A stretch of 64,000 nt of DNA from Micromonospora wenchangensis (lineage in GTDB: Bacteria; Actinomycetota; Actinomycetes; Mycobacteriales; Micromonosporaceae), in contig NZ_MZMV01000004.1 of the NCBI RefSeq assembly GCF_002210435.1, positions 124,001 to 188,000 on the forward strand. Direction: 5' to 3'. Below, one piece after another: positions 7,421 to 15,800 of this stretch (within the stretch, counting starts at the first letter, position 1; the number at the start of each line of letters is the position of its first letter). The notes under the pieces are model-generated. The model did no database searches, was not told the origin of the DNA, and worked only from the letters and a program-made list of their open reading frames with translations. The translations under genes were made by a program, and so were the position numbers.

Positions 7421-9286
7421 GTGTGGTTTCGCGTTCTCGGTCCGCTGGAGGTCGTCGGTACGACCGGCCACCTGTCGTTCCCGCCCCGACAGCGGACCGT
7501 TCTGTCCATGTTGTTACTCGAACCCAACCGGGTGGTGACCGTCGAGCGCCTCGTGGACGCCGTCTGGGACAACACGCCACCACCGACCGCGAAGGAGCAG
7601 GTCCGGATCTGCGTCTCCTTCATCCGGCGCGCCCTGACCGGCGGCGGCCGGCCCGACGCGATCGTGACCCGCCCACCGGGCTACTCGATCCAGTGCACCG
7701 ACCACGAACTGGATCTGCTCGAGTTCAACGACCTGGTCGCGAGCGGTCGGCGGCTGCTGGCCCAGGGCCGACCGCACGACGCGGCCGACACGCTCCGCGA
7801 CGCCCTGCGGCTGTGGCGGGGCGCCGTCCCACTGGCCGGCGTACGCAGCCAACTCGTCCAGTCGATCGGCACCCAGCTGGCCGAACGGCGACTGGCCGTG
7901 ATCGAGGAGTACGTCGACGTGCGGTTGCGGCTCGGTCAACACCACGAGTTGACCAGCGGGCTCGCCGAACTGGTCGCGGCAAACCCGTTCCGCGAGCGGC
8001 TGCGGGCGCGACTGATGATCGCGCTGTACCAGGGCGGACGGCAGGCCGAGGCGTTGCACACCTACCGGGTCGGCCGACAGTTGTTCGTGGAACAACTTGG
8101 CCTGGAGCCCGGGGTCGAGCTACGCCGCTTGGAGCGGGCGATCCTCGCCGGCGAGGTGGCCGACCTGCTGGAGCCGGAGGAGGCGTCCCGCCCGGTGCCG
8201 GTACGGCCGGCCGCACCCCGCCTGTTGCCGGCCGACATTGGCGACTTCACCGGCCGGCGGGACCTGATCGAACGGGTGCGGGCGGCACTGCGTGGACCGC
8301 GCGACACCGGGTCCCGGGCCGTGCCCGTCGTGATCGTCACCGGCCGACCCTGGCTGGGGAAGACCACCCTGGCCGTGCACGTCGCCCACGCCCTCGACGG
8401 GGAGTACCCGGACGGCCAACTGTTCGCCCGGCTCGGCGGTGCCGCCCGCCCGGCCGACGCCGAAGGGGTGCTGGCCCGTTTCCTCGGCGCGCTCGGCGTG
8501 CCGGGCCGCGCCGTACCCGACACCCTGGAGGAGCGGACGGACATGTACCGCAATCTGCTCAGCGACCGACGGATTCTCGTGGTCCTCGACGACGCGGGCG
8601 GCGGGCAGCAGGTGGCACCGCTGCTGCCCGGCAGCCCGACGTGCTCGGTGATCCTGACCAGCCGGACCCGGCTGGCCGTGCTCGGCGGCGCGACCACGCT
8701 GGGTGTCGACCCGCTGGATACCCAGGAATCGGTCGAACTGCTCACCAGGGCGGTCGGCCAGGAGCGGGGCGACATCAAGGCGGCCGACATCGCCCTGCTG
8801 GCCGACCTGTGCGCCGGCGAGCCGCTGGCGCTACGGCTGGCCGCCGAACGGCTGAAGAGCCAACCGCACCTGCCGGTACGGGACCTGATCGTCCGCCTGT
8901 ACGACGACCGCCGCCGGCTGACCGAACTGTCGTACGGCGGCCTGGACCTGGTGGCGATGGTCGACGAGATCTGGCAGGGGCTCAGCCCGCTGGCCCGGCG
9001 CCTGCTGCGACGCGTCAGCCGACTGGACGATCGGGGCTTCCAGGGCTGGATGTGCGCGCCGCTGCTGGACGTCGCCGAGCAGGACGCGCAGGACGCACTC
9101 ACCGAACTGTTGGGCGCCGGGCTCCTGGACATCGAGCGGCAGGACGGCCAGGTCGTGTTCCAGCTGCGGGGCCTGCTGCAGGCGTTCGTCCGGCGGTTGG
9201 CGGCCGAGGACTCGCTCATCGGTGACACCGGCCACGCGGCGGAGCAGCCCGACGAGAGCCGCGACACCGCCGTGCCACCTTGGTGA
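7421..9286 (+). CDS. SARP / NB-ARC (AfsR-like) transcriptional activator
   Basis: The 621-aa protein begins with an OmpR-like DNA-binding domain (residues 1-95, LVDAVWDNTPPPTAKEQVR) and a bacterial transcriptional activation domain to about residue 250. This is the SARP pair that activates antibiotic clusters. An NB-ARC ATPase follows with Walker A GRPWLGKTTL near residue 310, Walker B ILVVLDDA and SVILTSRTR. A TPR tail like that of AfsR is missing; the gene ends next to a transposase scrap, so truncation cannot be excluded. The GTG at 7421 has a strong GAGGAGGGAG. Codon 32 is TTA (7514-7516), a rare codon in GC-rich actinomycetes that can place translation under the bldA tRNA. Confidence 0.92.
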   Translation: MWFRVLGPLEVVGTTGHLSFPPRQRTVLSMLLLEPNRVVTVERLVDAVWDNTPPPTAKEQVRICVSFIRRALTGGGRPDAIVTRPPGYSIQCTDHELDLLEFNDLVASGRRLLAQGRPHDAADTLRDALRLWRGAVPLAGVRSQLVQSIGTQLAERRLAVIEEYVDVRLRLGQHHELTSGLAELVAANPFRERLRARLMIALYQGGRQAEALHTYRVGRQLFVEQLGLEPGVELRRLERAILAGEVADLLEPEEASRPVPVRPAAPRLLPADIGDFTGRRDLIERVRAALRGPRDTGSRAVPVVIVTGRPWLGKTTLAVHVAHALDGEYPDGQLFARLGGAARPADAEGVLARFLGALGVPGRAVPDTLEERTDMYRNLLSDRRILVVLDDAGGGQQVAPLLPGSPTCSVILTSRTRLAVLGGATTLGVDPLDTQESVELLTRAVGQERGDIKAADIALLADLCAGEPLALRLAAERLKSQPHLPVRDLIVRLYDDRRRLTELSYGGLDLVAMVDEIWQGLSPLARRLLRRVSRLDDRGFQGWMCAPLLDVAEQDAQDALTELLGAGLLDIERQDGQVVFQLRGLLQAFVRRLAAEDSLIGDTGHAAEQPDESRDTAVPPW

Positions 9287-9500
9287 TCGACGCCGAGACC
9301 CCCGAGCGGATCGACCCGCTACCCGACCGCACCGCCGACACCCTCGAAGCGTGGTTGCGCGCACCTCCCGGCGTCGAGGTCATCTGCTGTGCTCTGCCCA
9401 AAACGGCGCAGGTCGCAGACAGGTGGCACCTGTGGCGCAGCCATCCCCAGCGAGGTGAAGGCGCACAGCACCTGCTGGGCCCCCGTCCTGGACGCACCCA
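9280..9500 (+). pseudogene. ISL3-family transposase fragment
   Basis: A short stretch reading VIDAETPERIDPLPDR, then TADTLEAWLR, PGVEVIC and, after an internal deletion, VADRWHLWR matches the central DDE region of ISL3-type transposases as I know them. Both ends of the transposase are gone and the downstream part is frameshifted. It overlaps the last codons of the SARP gene, marking an old insertion or deletion at the cluster edge. The rest of the gap up to 9650 shows nothing I can assign. Confidence 0.6.
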
Positions 9501-9649
9501 TCACCATGACGGCCGCGCCTCCAAGACCCTGGGGGTGCCGAGAAAGACCTGGATTTTGATGGGTAGCGAGGATCTGGCGGGCCCGTTCCAGCACGGATTC
9601 CGGGCTGGCCGGCCACCGAGCTTTGCCTTCTAACGGTGGAACGGGCAGG

Positions 9650-10533
9650 AGATCCATCAGGTTGGTGGCGACTCGCCGGACCCACCGTCGGTCGCTCCAT
9701 CGCCTCGATCTTCCTCGCTGGAGTGCGAGGAACGGATGGAACCGCCATCAGCCATCAGGATCACCCGGTAACCGTCAGCGACGAGAGCATCAAAGATGTC
9801 CAACCCAGAATTGCCTTCGGCAAGAGTGCCCACCACCGACCGACTCTCACCCGGCATCTCTCGAACGGTCGCACCCGCCACCCGAGCGACCACGTCCACC
9901 AGCCGCTCGAACGACCGCGGCGGGTCGACATATCCCACCACGAGCTCGTAGTCCGTCATGACTCTTCACTCCTCCCACTGTCGATCGCCGGATGATCGCG
10001 ACGGTCGGCGGTCGTGCGGAGGGGTTGCCGCTACGGGGTCGCCGCCCACGGCGGCGCGGGCGGGTTTGCGCTGACCTCGGTACGGGGTGGGACCGGCCAG
10101 TCTGGGATCAAGGTGGTTTCTCCGGTGAGTTCGAGGGCGGTGATCGTGACCAAGTCCTGTACCGCCTGGACGAAGCCCTCGACCCACATCAGCGTGATGG
10201 ACGTCTTGCCGTCCTTGCGGTCATACAGGGTTCCGGAATCGTTCGGCGCGGTCTGCGGGTCGTCGCCGTGCGCGAGCCGGTTCCGGACCGCCTTGGCATC
10301 CCGTAGGTAGTTGTCGAGGCGCTGCGCCTCGATGGTGGTCCAGAGCCAGCGCCCACCGCGACCCGGCTCGGGCTGCGCGCGGACCCGGGCCCGCCACTGA
10401 CCGGTGACGTCTGGGACGCCGAGGTGCTGGCCGAACTGCTGCCGTATCCGTTCCATCGTCGCCGGCGTGTTCTGCCGGGGGCCGCCGTGCGCGCCGATCA
10501 ACTGGTTGAAGAACATCTCGAACGGCCCGTACG
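9650..10533. repeat. duplicated HEPN/partner segment, copy 1
   Basis: This segment is closely similar to 11191-12168 in the same orientation. It contains the partner gene (with an internal deletion of about 96 bp relative to copy 2) and most of the HEPN gene (intact here). It lies just outside the left attachment-site repeat of the tRNA-Arg island. Confidence 0.85.
9657..9959 (-). CDS. HEPN-associated small protein, internally deleted copy
   Basis: The 100-aa product starts MTDYELVVGYVDPP behind a good GGGAGGAG. The function is unknown. Compared with the second copy (11198-11595), about 32 internal residues containing FWVRFDPADLEPFASH are missing, removed by an in-frame deletion near 9800. 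The remaining N-terminal (RSFERLVDVVARVAG) and C-terminal (DIFDALVADGYRVILMADG) parts are well conserved. It is the second gene of a pair after the HEPN gene (71-bp gap), so it may be an antitoxin or partner. The deletion probably makes this copy non-functional. Confidence 0.5.
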   Translation of the reverse strand: MTDYELVVGYVDPPRSFERLVDVVARVAGATVREMPGESRSVVGTLAEGNSGLDIFDALVADGYRVILMADGGSIRSSHSSEEDRGDGATDGGSGESPPT

Positions 10534-10684
10534 TCAGAAGGAACGCCCCGTACCTCATGCTCCGATACCGGGAGTTTCGCCTCGCCTCGTCCATGTTGTC
10601 GCGGTGGATGGTGATCAGATCCACCGGGGTGACCAGCCGCGCCGCGAAAACACCCAGCGCATCCTCAACCGCTGCAACATTCAC
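10031..10684 (-). CDS. HEPN-domain protein (candidate RNase toxin)
   Basis: The protein (about 217 aa) carries the HEPN signature Rx4-6H as AVRNRLAHG, with R134, N135 and H139 counted from the GTG at 10684. HEPN proteins with this motif are typically metal-independent RNases in toxin-antitoxin and phage-defence systems. Upstream sequence LLTYGPFEMFFNQLIGAHGG suits the helical core of the RiboL-PSP-type HEPN group. The start is uncertain: no good Shine-Dalgarno is seen, and a TTG at 10771 would add 29 low-complexity residues. A small partner gene follows in the same direction. A second, broken copy lies at 11667-12168. Confidence 0.6.
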   Translation of the reverse strand: MNVAAVEDALGVFAARLVTPVDLITIHRDNMDEARRNSRYRSMRYGAFLLTYGPFEMFFNQLIGAHGGPRQNTPATMERIRQQFGQHLGVPDVTGQWRARVRAQPEPGRGGRWLWTTIEAQRLDNYLRDAKAVRNRLAHGDDPQTAPNDSGTLYDRKDGKTSITLMWVEGFVQAVQDLVTITALELTGETTLIPDWPVPPRTEVSANPPAPPWAATP

Positions 10685-10798
10685 CACGACCCGCGAGGGT
10701 ACTGACCGACCACCAAGGCTGCCCCACCCCTCCAACAAGCCCCGATTCCGACGGCCTCGGCGAGCACCCAACCGACCACAAGAGACAAGAAGGCAAAG

Positions 10799-10886
10799 GG
10801 GCCTGACCGCCGTTTCGGCAGGTCAGGCCCCTCATGATCTTGTGCGCCCGAAGGGACTCGAACCCCTAACCTTCTGATCCGTAGTC
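10799..10886. repeat. left attachment-site repeat (tRNA-Arg 3' half)
   Basis: These 88 bp match 27718-27805 with only two differences (10812 and 10827). They contain the tRNA-Arg 3' half from the anticodon stem outward plus the hairpin that follows the tRNA. Identity stops abruptly at 10886, within the anticodon-stem sequence, as expected for a tyrosine-recombinase attachment site. The bases after it (10887-11190) show no gene I can support. Confidence 0.85.
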
Positions 10887-11197
10887 GGCAGCCCTGTAGG
10901 CAGAGTAATCCGTATAGCACCTTATCAAAGCTGGTCCGAGTCTAGCCCTAGATCCTGGTGGGTCCGACCGGATAACCGCAGTTCCACGCCCCCTGCCGGA
11001 CCAGAAGCCGCGTATCACTACTCCCCGCGATCGGGGCAGGGGCCCAACTTCCGCGTCGGTCCGAGGGGGTCCATGCCAGTCCCCGACGTCCGAGCACCCA
11101 TAGAGCACCCAGGGAGCTCCGGCCCGGCTGGTCAACATCGCGCTCCACGACACCAAGCGTGCCGCGACACGGCCGGCCAGCAGCAGACCCAGATTCA

Positions 11198-11595
11198 TCA
11201 GGTTGATGGCGGCTCGCCGGACCCACCATCGGTGGCTCCATCGCCTCGATTTTCCTCGCTGACGTGCGAGGAACGGATCGGACCGCCATCAGCCATCAGG
11301 ATCACCCGGTGACCGTCAGCGACGAGAGCATCAAAGATGTCCGCTACCAGCTTCGGTTCCCGCGAAGGAAACTCCAGCTTCAGTTCGATCACGCACGGAT
11401 GACTGGCGAACGGCTCAAGATCAGCGGGATCGAACCGCACCCAGAATTTGCCTTCGGCAAGAGTGCCCACCACCGACTGACTCTCACCCGGTATCTCCCG
11501 AGCGGTCGCACCCGCCACCCGAGCGACCACGTCCACGAGCCGCTCGAACGACCGCGGTGGGTCGACACAGCCACCACGAGTTCGTAGTCCGTCAT
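11198..11595 (-). pseudogene. HEPN-associated small protein, frameshifted copy
   Basis: The ATG and Shine-Dalgarno match copy 1 (MTDYELVV), but a single-base loss about 25 bp in shifts the frame. The rest of the protein (VDPPRSFERLVDVVARVAG, then FWVRFDPADLEPFASH, then LVADGHRVILMADG) continues in another frame to 11198. This copy shows the full ancestral length of about 133 residues, including the segment deleted in copy 1. The function is unknown; it may be the antitoxin or partner of the HEPN protein. Confidence 0.6.
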
Positions 11596-11666
11596 GACTC
11601 TTCACTCCTCCCACTGTCGATCGCCGGATGATCGCGATGATCGGCAGTCGTGCGGAGGGGGTGCCG

Positions 11667-12168
11667 CTACGGGGTCGCCGCCCACGGCGGCGCGGGCGGG
11701 TTTGCGCTGACCTCGGTACGGGGTGGGACCGGCCAGTCTGGGCTTAAGGTGGTTTCTCCGGTGAGTTCGAGGGCGGTGATCGTGGCCAAGTCCTGTACCG
11801 CCTGGACGAAGCCCTCAACCCACACCAGCGTGATGGACGTCTTGCCGTCCTTGCGGTCGTACAGGTCCCGGACGCGTTCGGTGCGGTCTGCGGGTTGTCG
11901 TCGTACGCGAGCCGGTTCCGGACCGCCTTGGCATCCCGTAGGTAGTTGTCGAGGCGCTGCGCCTCGATAGTGGTCCAGAGCCAGCACCCACCGCGACCCG
12001 GCTCGGGCTGCGCGCGAACCCGGGCCCGCCACTGACCGGTGACATCCGGGACGCCGAGGTGCGGGCCGAAACGCTGCCGCATCCGTTCCATGGTCGCCGA
12101 CGTGTTCTGCCGGCAACCGCCGTGCGCGCCGATCAACTGGTTGAAGAACATCTCGAACGGCCCGTACG
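11667..12168 (-). pseudogene. HEPN-domain protein, truncated and frameshifted copy
   Basis: This copy aligns to 10031-10533 but has lost the N-terminal part (homology stops at 12168) and has a 1-bp deletion near 11868 that splits the frame. The HEPN motif reads RNRLAY instead of RNRLAH, because CAC became TAC, which removes the catalytic His. It is therefore inactive on three grounds. The stretch 12169-12286 after it shows no coding signal. Confidence 0.75.
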
Positions 12169-12286
12169 GCGCAGTGACGGCAGGTAGTCGAGGTTGAAGT
12201 ATTCCCGGGTTTGACCCGCGCGGGAAGTGCTTACCGGACTCGCGTCGCAGTGACAGCCTTCGACCCCTAGCCCTACTCGGCATAAC

Positions 12287-12808
12287 TCAAATCTTCACTT
12301 CTATAATATGGCCGCCGGCAATCTCCTTGCGGAGTCGGACGGCCTCAAATTTGCCTCCAATTTTTATTCCCGAAGGCCAGAATGGATCAAAAAGCAAAAT
12401 TCGATCACCGGCGAAGTGAAGCTCGACCGCTCTGAACCGATTTTCAGGACCGCTGGAGTCGACATCTAAGTGCAGAACAACAGCCAAGCATCGCAATGGG
12501 GCTATTTCTGAGAGGTAGTTAATCGACAGATCTGCGAATACCGGTTCGAGCGATGGCTCGGCACTCAGGGCTGGAGGGGTCACCAGGGCGTCGCTATCCG
12601 CTAACCGAATCTGGCCCGACTTCTCATCGATGTTCATGGCCATGAGCCCGCGGGTAGACTCAACAAAAACGCTCCTTGGGAAGAGTTTCACCTGCCTTGG
12701 TAATGTATCGAGATCCACGAAGGCTGGGACAAAAATAGCCTCCATCATTGAGTGCCGCTTGACCATCTCAACAGCCCAACCAAGACCAGCACCTTCGCAC
12801 TCGTTCAC
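12287..12808 (-). CDS. putative immunity protein for the RHS toxin
   Basis: The 173-aa protein is unrecognised. It has a mixed alpha/beta look, no signal peptide and no membrane segment, and its DNA is much poorer in GC than the surroundings. The GTG at 12808 has AAAGGA just upstream, which overlaps the end of the RHS gene, so it is coupled to it. In polymorphic toxin loci the gene directly after the toxin tip is normally the cognate immunity protein, acting in the cytoplasm. That position, the low GC and the small size are the whole basis for the call. Confidence 0.55.
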   Translation of the reverse strand: MNECEGAGLGWAVEMVKRHSMMEAIFVPAFVDLDTLPRQVKLFPRSVFVESTRGLMAMNIDEKSGQIRLADSDALVTPPALSAEPSLEPVFADLSINYLSEIAPLRCLAVVLHLDVDSSGPENRFRAVELHFAGDRILLFDPFWPSGIKIGGKFEAVRLRKEIAGGHIIEVKI

Positions 12809-12820
12809 CAGAGTTCCTTT

Positions 12821-15800
12821 CTAGCTAGGCGGCCCAGACAGCATCACGATTGCCTTATCTAGACCTTCCCCTGTTCTGAGAAGAGTCCAGAACTGGTTTT
12901 CGGCTGTAGTGACAAGCGTTAGACCCTGTCCACGATATATCTTTGCCGCAGGTTGCCCCTGCTTCAGGGTACCCCAACCCGCGAATGCAAGATCACCACT
13001 TTCCACCATCATTGACAAATCGTCCAGAAACATGGGACCCCCTTTAGCAAGGGTTGTATATCTATTTCCAGTTACCCCTTGCAGCAACGTCTTGTGGTTG
13101 AGGAAATGCGACTTAAAGTTTCGACCGGGCGTGACGCGTGCGCCACCGCCCCCGGTAGCGGCTGAAAAAACCGCTGCCAGGGCTACGGCCTGGGTGTCCT
13201 CGCAGTCATCCATGCACTGGCCCGCGATGCCTGCGATCGCCCCAGCGGCGAGCAGGCAGGCTGGGCCGGTTTCGGCACAGAGGACTGCACCTACGGTGGC
13301 CACCACGGTTGAGACGACTGTCTGGTCCAGCGCCTCCCAGTAGTCCTTGAAGCTAGGGGTTCCGAACAGGGCATGCTTGATACGGACCATGATGGCGTTG
13401 TAGGCATACGAGCCGGGGATGTTCCAGGTGTCCGGGTTCTGGTCGATCACCATCCGGATGTAGTTGTCAAGTTGCCGCGCCTTCTCCGGTGGAATGGCCG
13501 GCAGGTTGGCAGAGGGGTTGTTGCCGGACCCTGTGCCACCGGTGGCTTCCCCTGCGCTCGTATTCTGCCCGTTGCCTTGGTTTTCCTCACAGTGACGCTG
13601 GGCGACCCCAGTGTAGTTGTAGCATTCGTCCTTGGGTGGCTGGCCTACTCCTTCATCGGTGCCGCTGCAGGTATAGAACCCCGCGCATTCTTTTAGCCCG
13701 CTGGGGTCGCTGGAGGTTATCGGTGAGCCGCTGGTGTAGCCGTAGCCGGTCCAGGACTGCGGGTTCTGCTGGTCGAAGACTGGGTCGACGGAGACGAACC
13801 GGCCGATGGTCGGGTCGTACTCCCGGGCGCCGAGGTGGGTCAGCCCGGTGTTGTCCTTCGTGCCGCCGACGAAGCCCTTATCGTTGGCCCAGGTCGGGCT
13901 GCCCCCGCGTGGGTTGCCGTAGGGATTCTGGCGGCGGACCGTGGCTGTCTGCGCGGCGGTGGCGCTGACGGAGACGTTCGCGGTGCCTTGGTGATCGGCG
14001 GCTAGCCACGTTAGTCCTGCGCTGGTGCGGGAGGCGACCGTGGACCCGCCATAGGCGTAGTAGCGGGTGCAGGTGGTGTTTCCGGTACTGGTGGTGTACC
14101 GCAGTTCCTGTCCGGGCAGGTAGAGCGTCTTGCCGGTCGGGTCCCGGCGTACGAGTCGGTTGCCGTCCGCATCGTAGATGTAGGTGGTGGTGCCTGTCGA
14201 GTCGGTGCTGGTTTCGAGGTGTCCCTCGGAATCCCAAGTGAGCACCTGAGAGCCGGTGCCACTCGGGCAGGTATTCGCGGCCGTCCCGGTGGGCCGACAG
14301 GTTGTGTTGCCTGACTCGTCGTATCGGTAGTCCTGCGTTATCGAGCCAGTCGTGGTGGTCGACAACGCATGGGGTCGCGATGCTTGGGCAGCGGGGTATT
14401 CGTAGGTCGTGGTGGTGTTGCTGGATGTGGTGTGCACTGTCTGGGTTTCGCGGTTGCCCACGAGGTCGAATGACCAGGAGTGCCAGTATGGTGCAGGACC
14501 GCCGAGGGAGGTAGCCACCGGATCGGCGTCGCAGTCGCTGTTGGTCGGGGTCCAGGCGTGCCTGAGGCGGCGAAGGTGGTCGTATCTGAAGCACTGGGTG
14601 TCGTCGACCGGGTCCGGTGCGGTGTCCATCGCCTTGGTGATGTTGCCGGCCTTGTCGTACGTGTAGCGGATGTCGGACAGCGTGTTCGGCGCGACCGTGT
14701 CCCGATCTACCCGGACTCCGGTCAGCCGTCCTGTCTCGAGTTCATGGGTGAAAGCCTGCAGTACCCGCCCGCCAGCGGTGTTGTCGGTGTCGAGTGTGAG
14801 TTGATTGAGTTCACCAAGGGCGTTGTACGTCGTGCCCACCACATAGGACAAGTTTGCCGCGCCGTACAGCGAGGTCATCGTGGTCGGCTGACCCAGTGAG
14901 TCGTAGGTGTAGGAGAGTGTCTCGGCCGGCAAGTCACCCCCGGTGGACGGCAGACCGGTCGAAGCGACGCTGCCGTCGACGTTATAGGTGTTGGAGAAAG
15001 TATAGGTGCCGGCTAGGTTGCTCTCTGCCGTCGGGATCACCACCTCGATCCCGTTCGGTTGATATTGGTCGGTGTAGCTGGTGACCTTGGTCTGGTAGGC
15101 GGCGCTGCCCACGAACCGGGTCGACTGAGAGAGGCGGCCCTTGGCGATCGTGTCGTAGACCCACTGGGCCCGCATTGTGCCACCGACTGCGTTGTCGTAC
15201 ACCGCCCGTTTACGGCCTAGCGCGTCATATAGGTATGCCAACTTTTTACTGCGGGCGTCGGTGGATGAAGTGACGCGGTCCCCCGCGTCATAGGTGAAGG
15301 TAGTGACACCAGTGTCGGGATCGGTCTGCCTAGTGCGACGGCCCTGCAGGTCGTACTCGTAGAGCCACTGGTTATTCATGGAATCGGCGACGCTGGCGAG
15401 TTGGCCCTTGCGGGTGTAGGCGTAGGACGTGGTGTCCCACGAGCCGACCGTGTTTGGTGTCGGGCTCGCGCCGTGGTACTGGCGCACCGAGACGGTCCGG
15501 CCGAGCGCGTCGGTCAGTTTGGAGGTGGCGGTGCCACCTGCGGGTGGGGTCACGTCGGCACGGTCACCGGCGTAGTAGACGGACGTCCGCCAGCGTTCCG
15601 CGTCGTAGGGTTGGAAGACCGATGCGGTTGGGCGTCCCGCGCCGTCGAAGATCGTTCGATTCTGGTTCGGGACGAATGCCCGATCGGTGGCGGTGTCCAG
15701 CGTCGTGCCGGGCACCCCGGTTGCGTGGTAGCTGCCGAACATCTTCACCTCTCGACCGGCGGTGTCGTAGAAGGTGTCCGTGAGCAGCCGGCCGCCGGAA

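Larger units (their letters stand above)
11191..12168. repeat. duplicated HEPN/partner segment, copy 2
   Basis: This is the second copy of 9650-10533, lying inside the tRNA-Arg island. It keeps the partner gene's middle part that copy 1 has lost. It has a 1-bp loss near the partner's 5' end (about 11575), a 1-bp loss in the HEPN gene (about 11868), and breaks off at 12168 before the HEPN N terminus. Confidence 0.85.

Noticed and set aside
9319..9657. Minus-strand open frame starting in TGATG at the end of the HEPN partner gene
   Set aside because: It runs antisense to recognisable ISL3 transposase sequence, and the equivalent frame after copy 2 encodes an unrelated protein, so it is likely a chance frame.
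10404..10877. Plus-strand frame ending VRPKGLEPLTF like the integrase
   Set aside because: The shared tail is only the antisense tRNA repeat read as protein; the rest is antisense to the HEPN gene.
10850..10918. A second tRNA-Arg gene at the left repeat
   Set aside because: Only the 3' half matches; after 10886 the sequence cannot form the D-arm or acceptor 5' strand.
10866..11198. Minus-strand open frame after the second partner copy
   Set aside because: The composition is Arg/Gly-rich and unlike a folded protein, and it runs into the tRNA repeat; no motif is seen.
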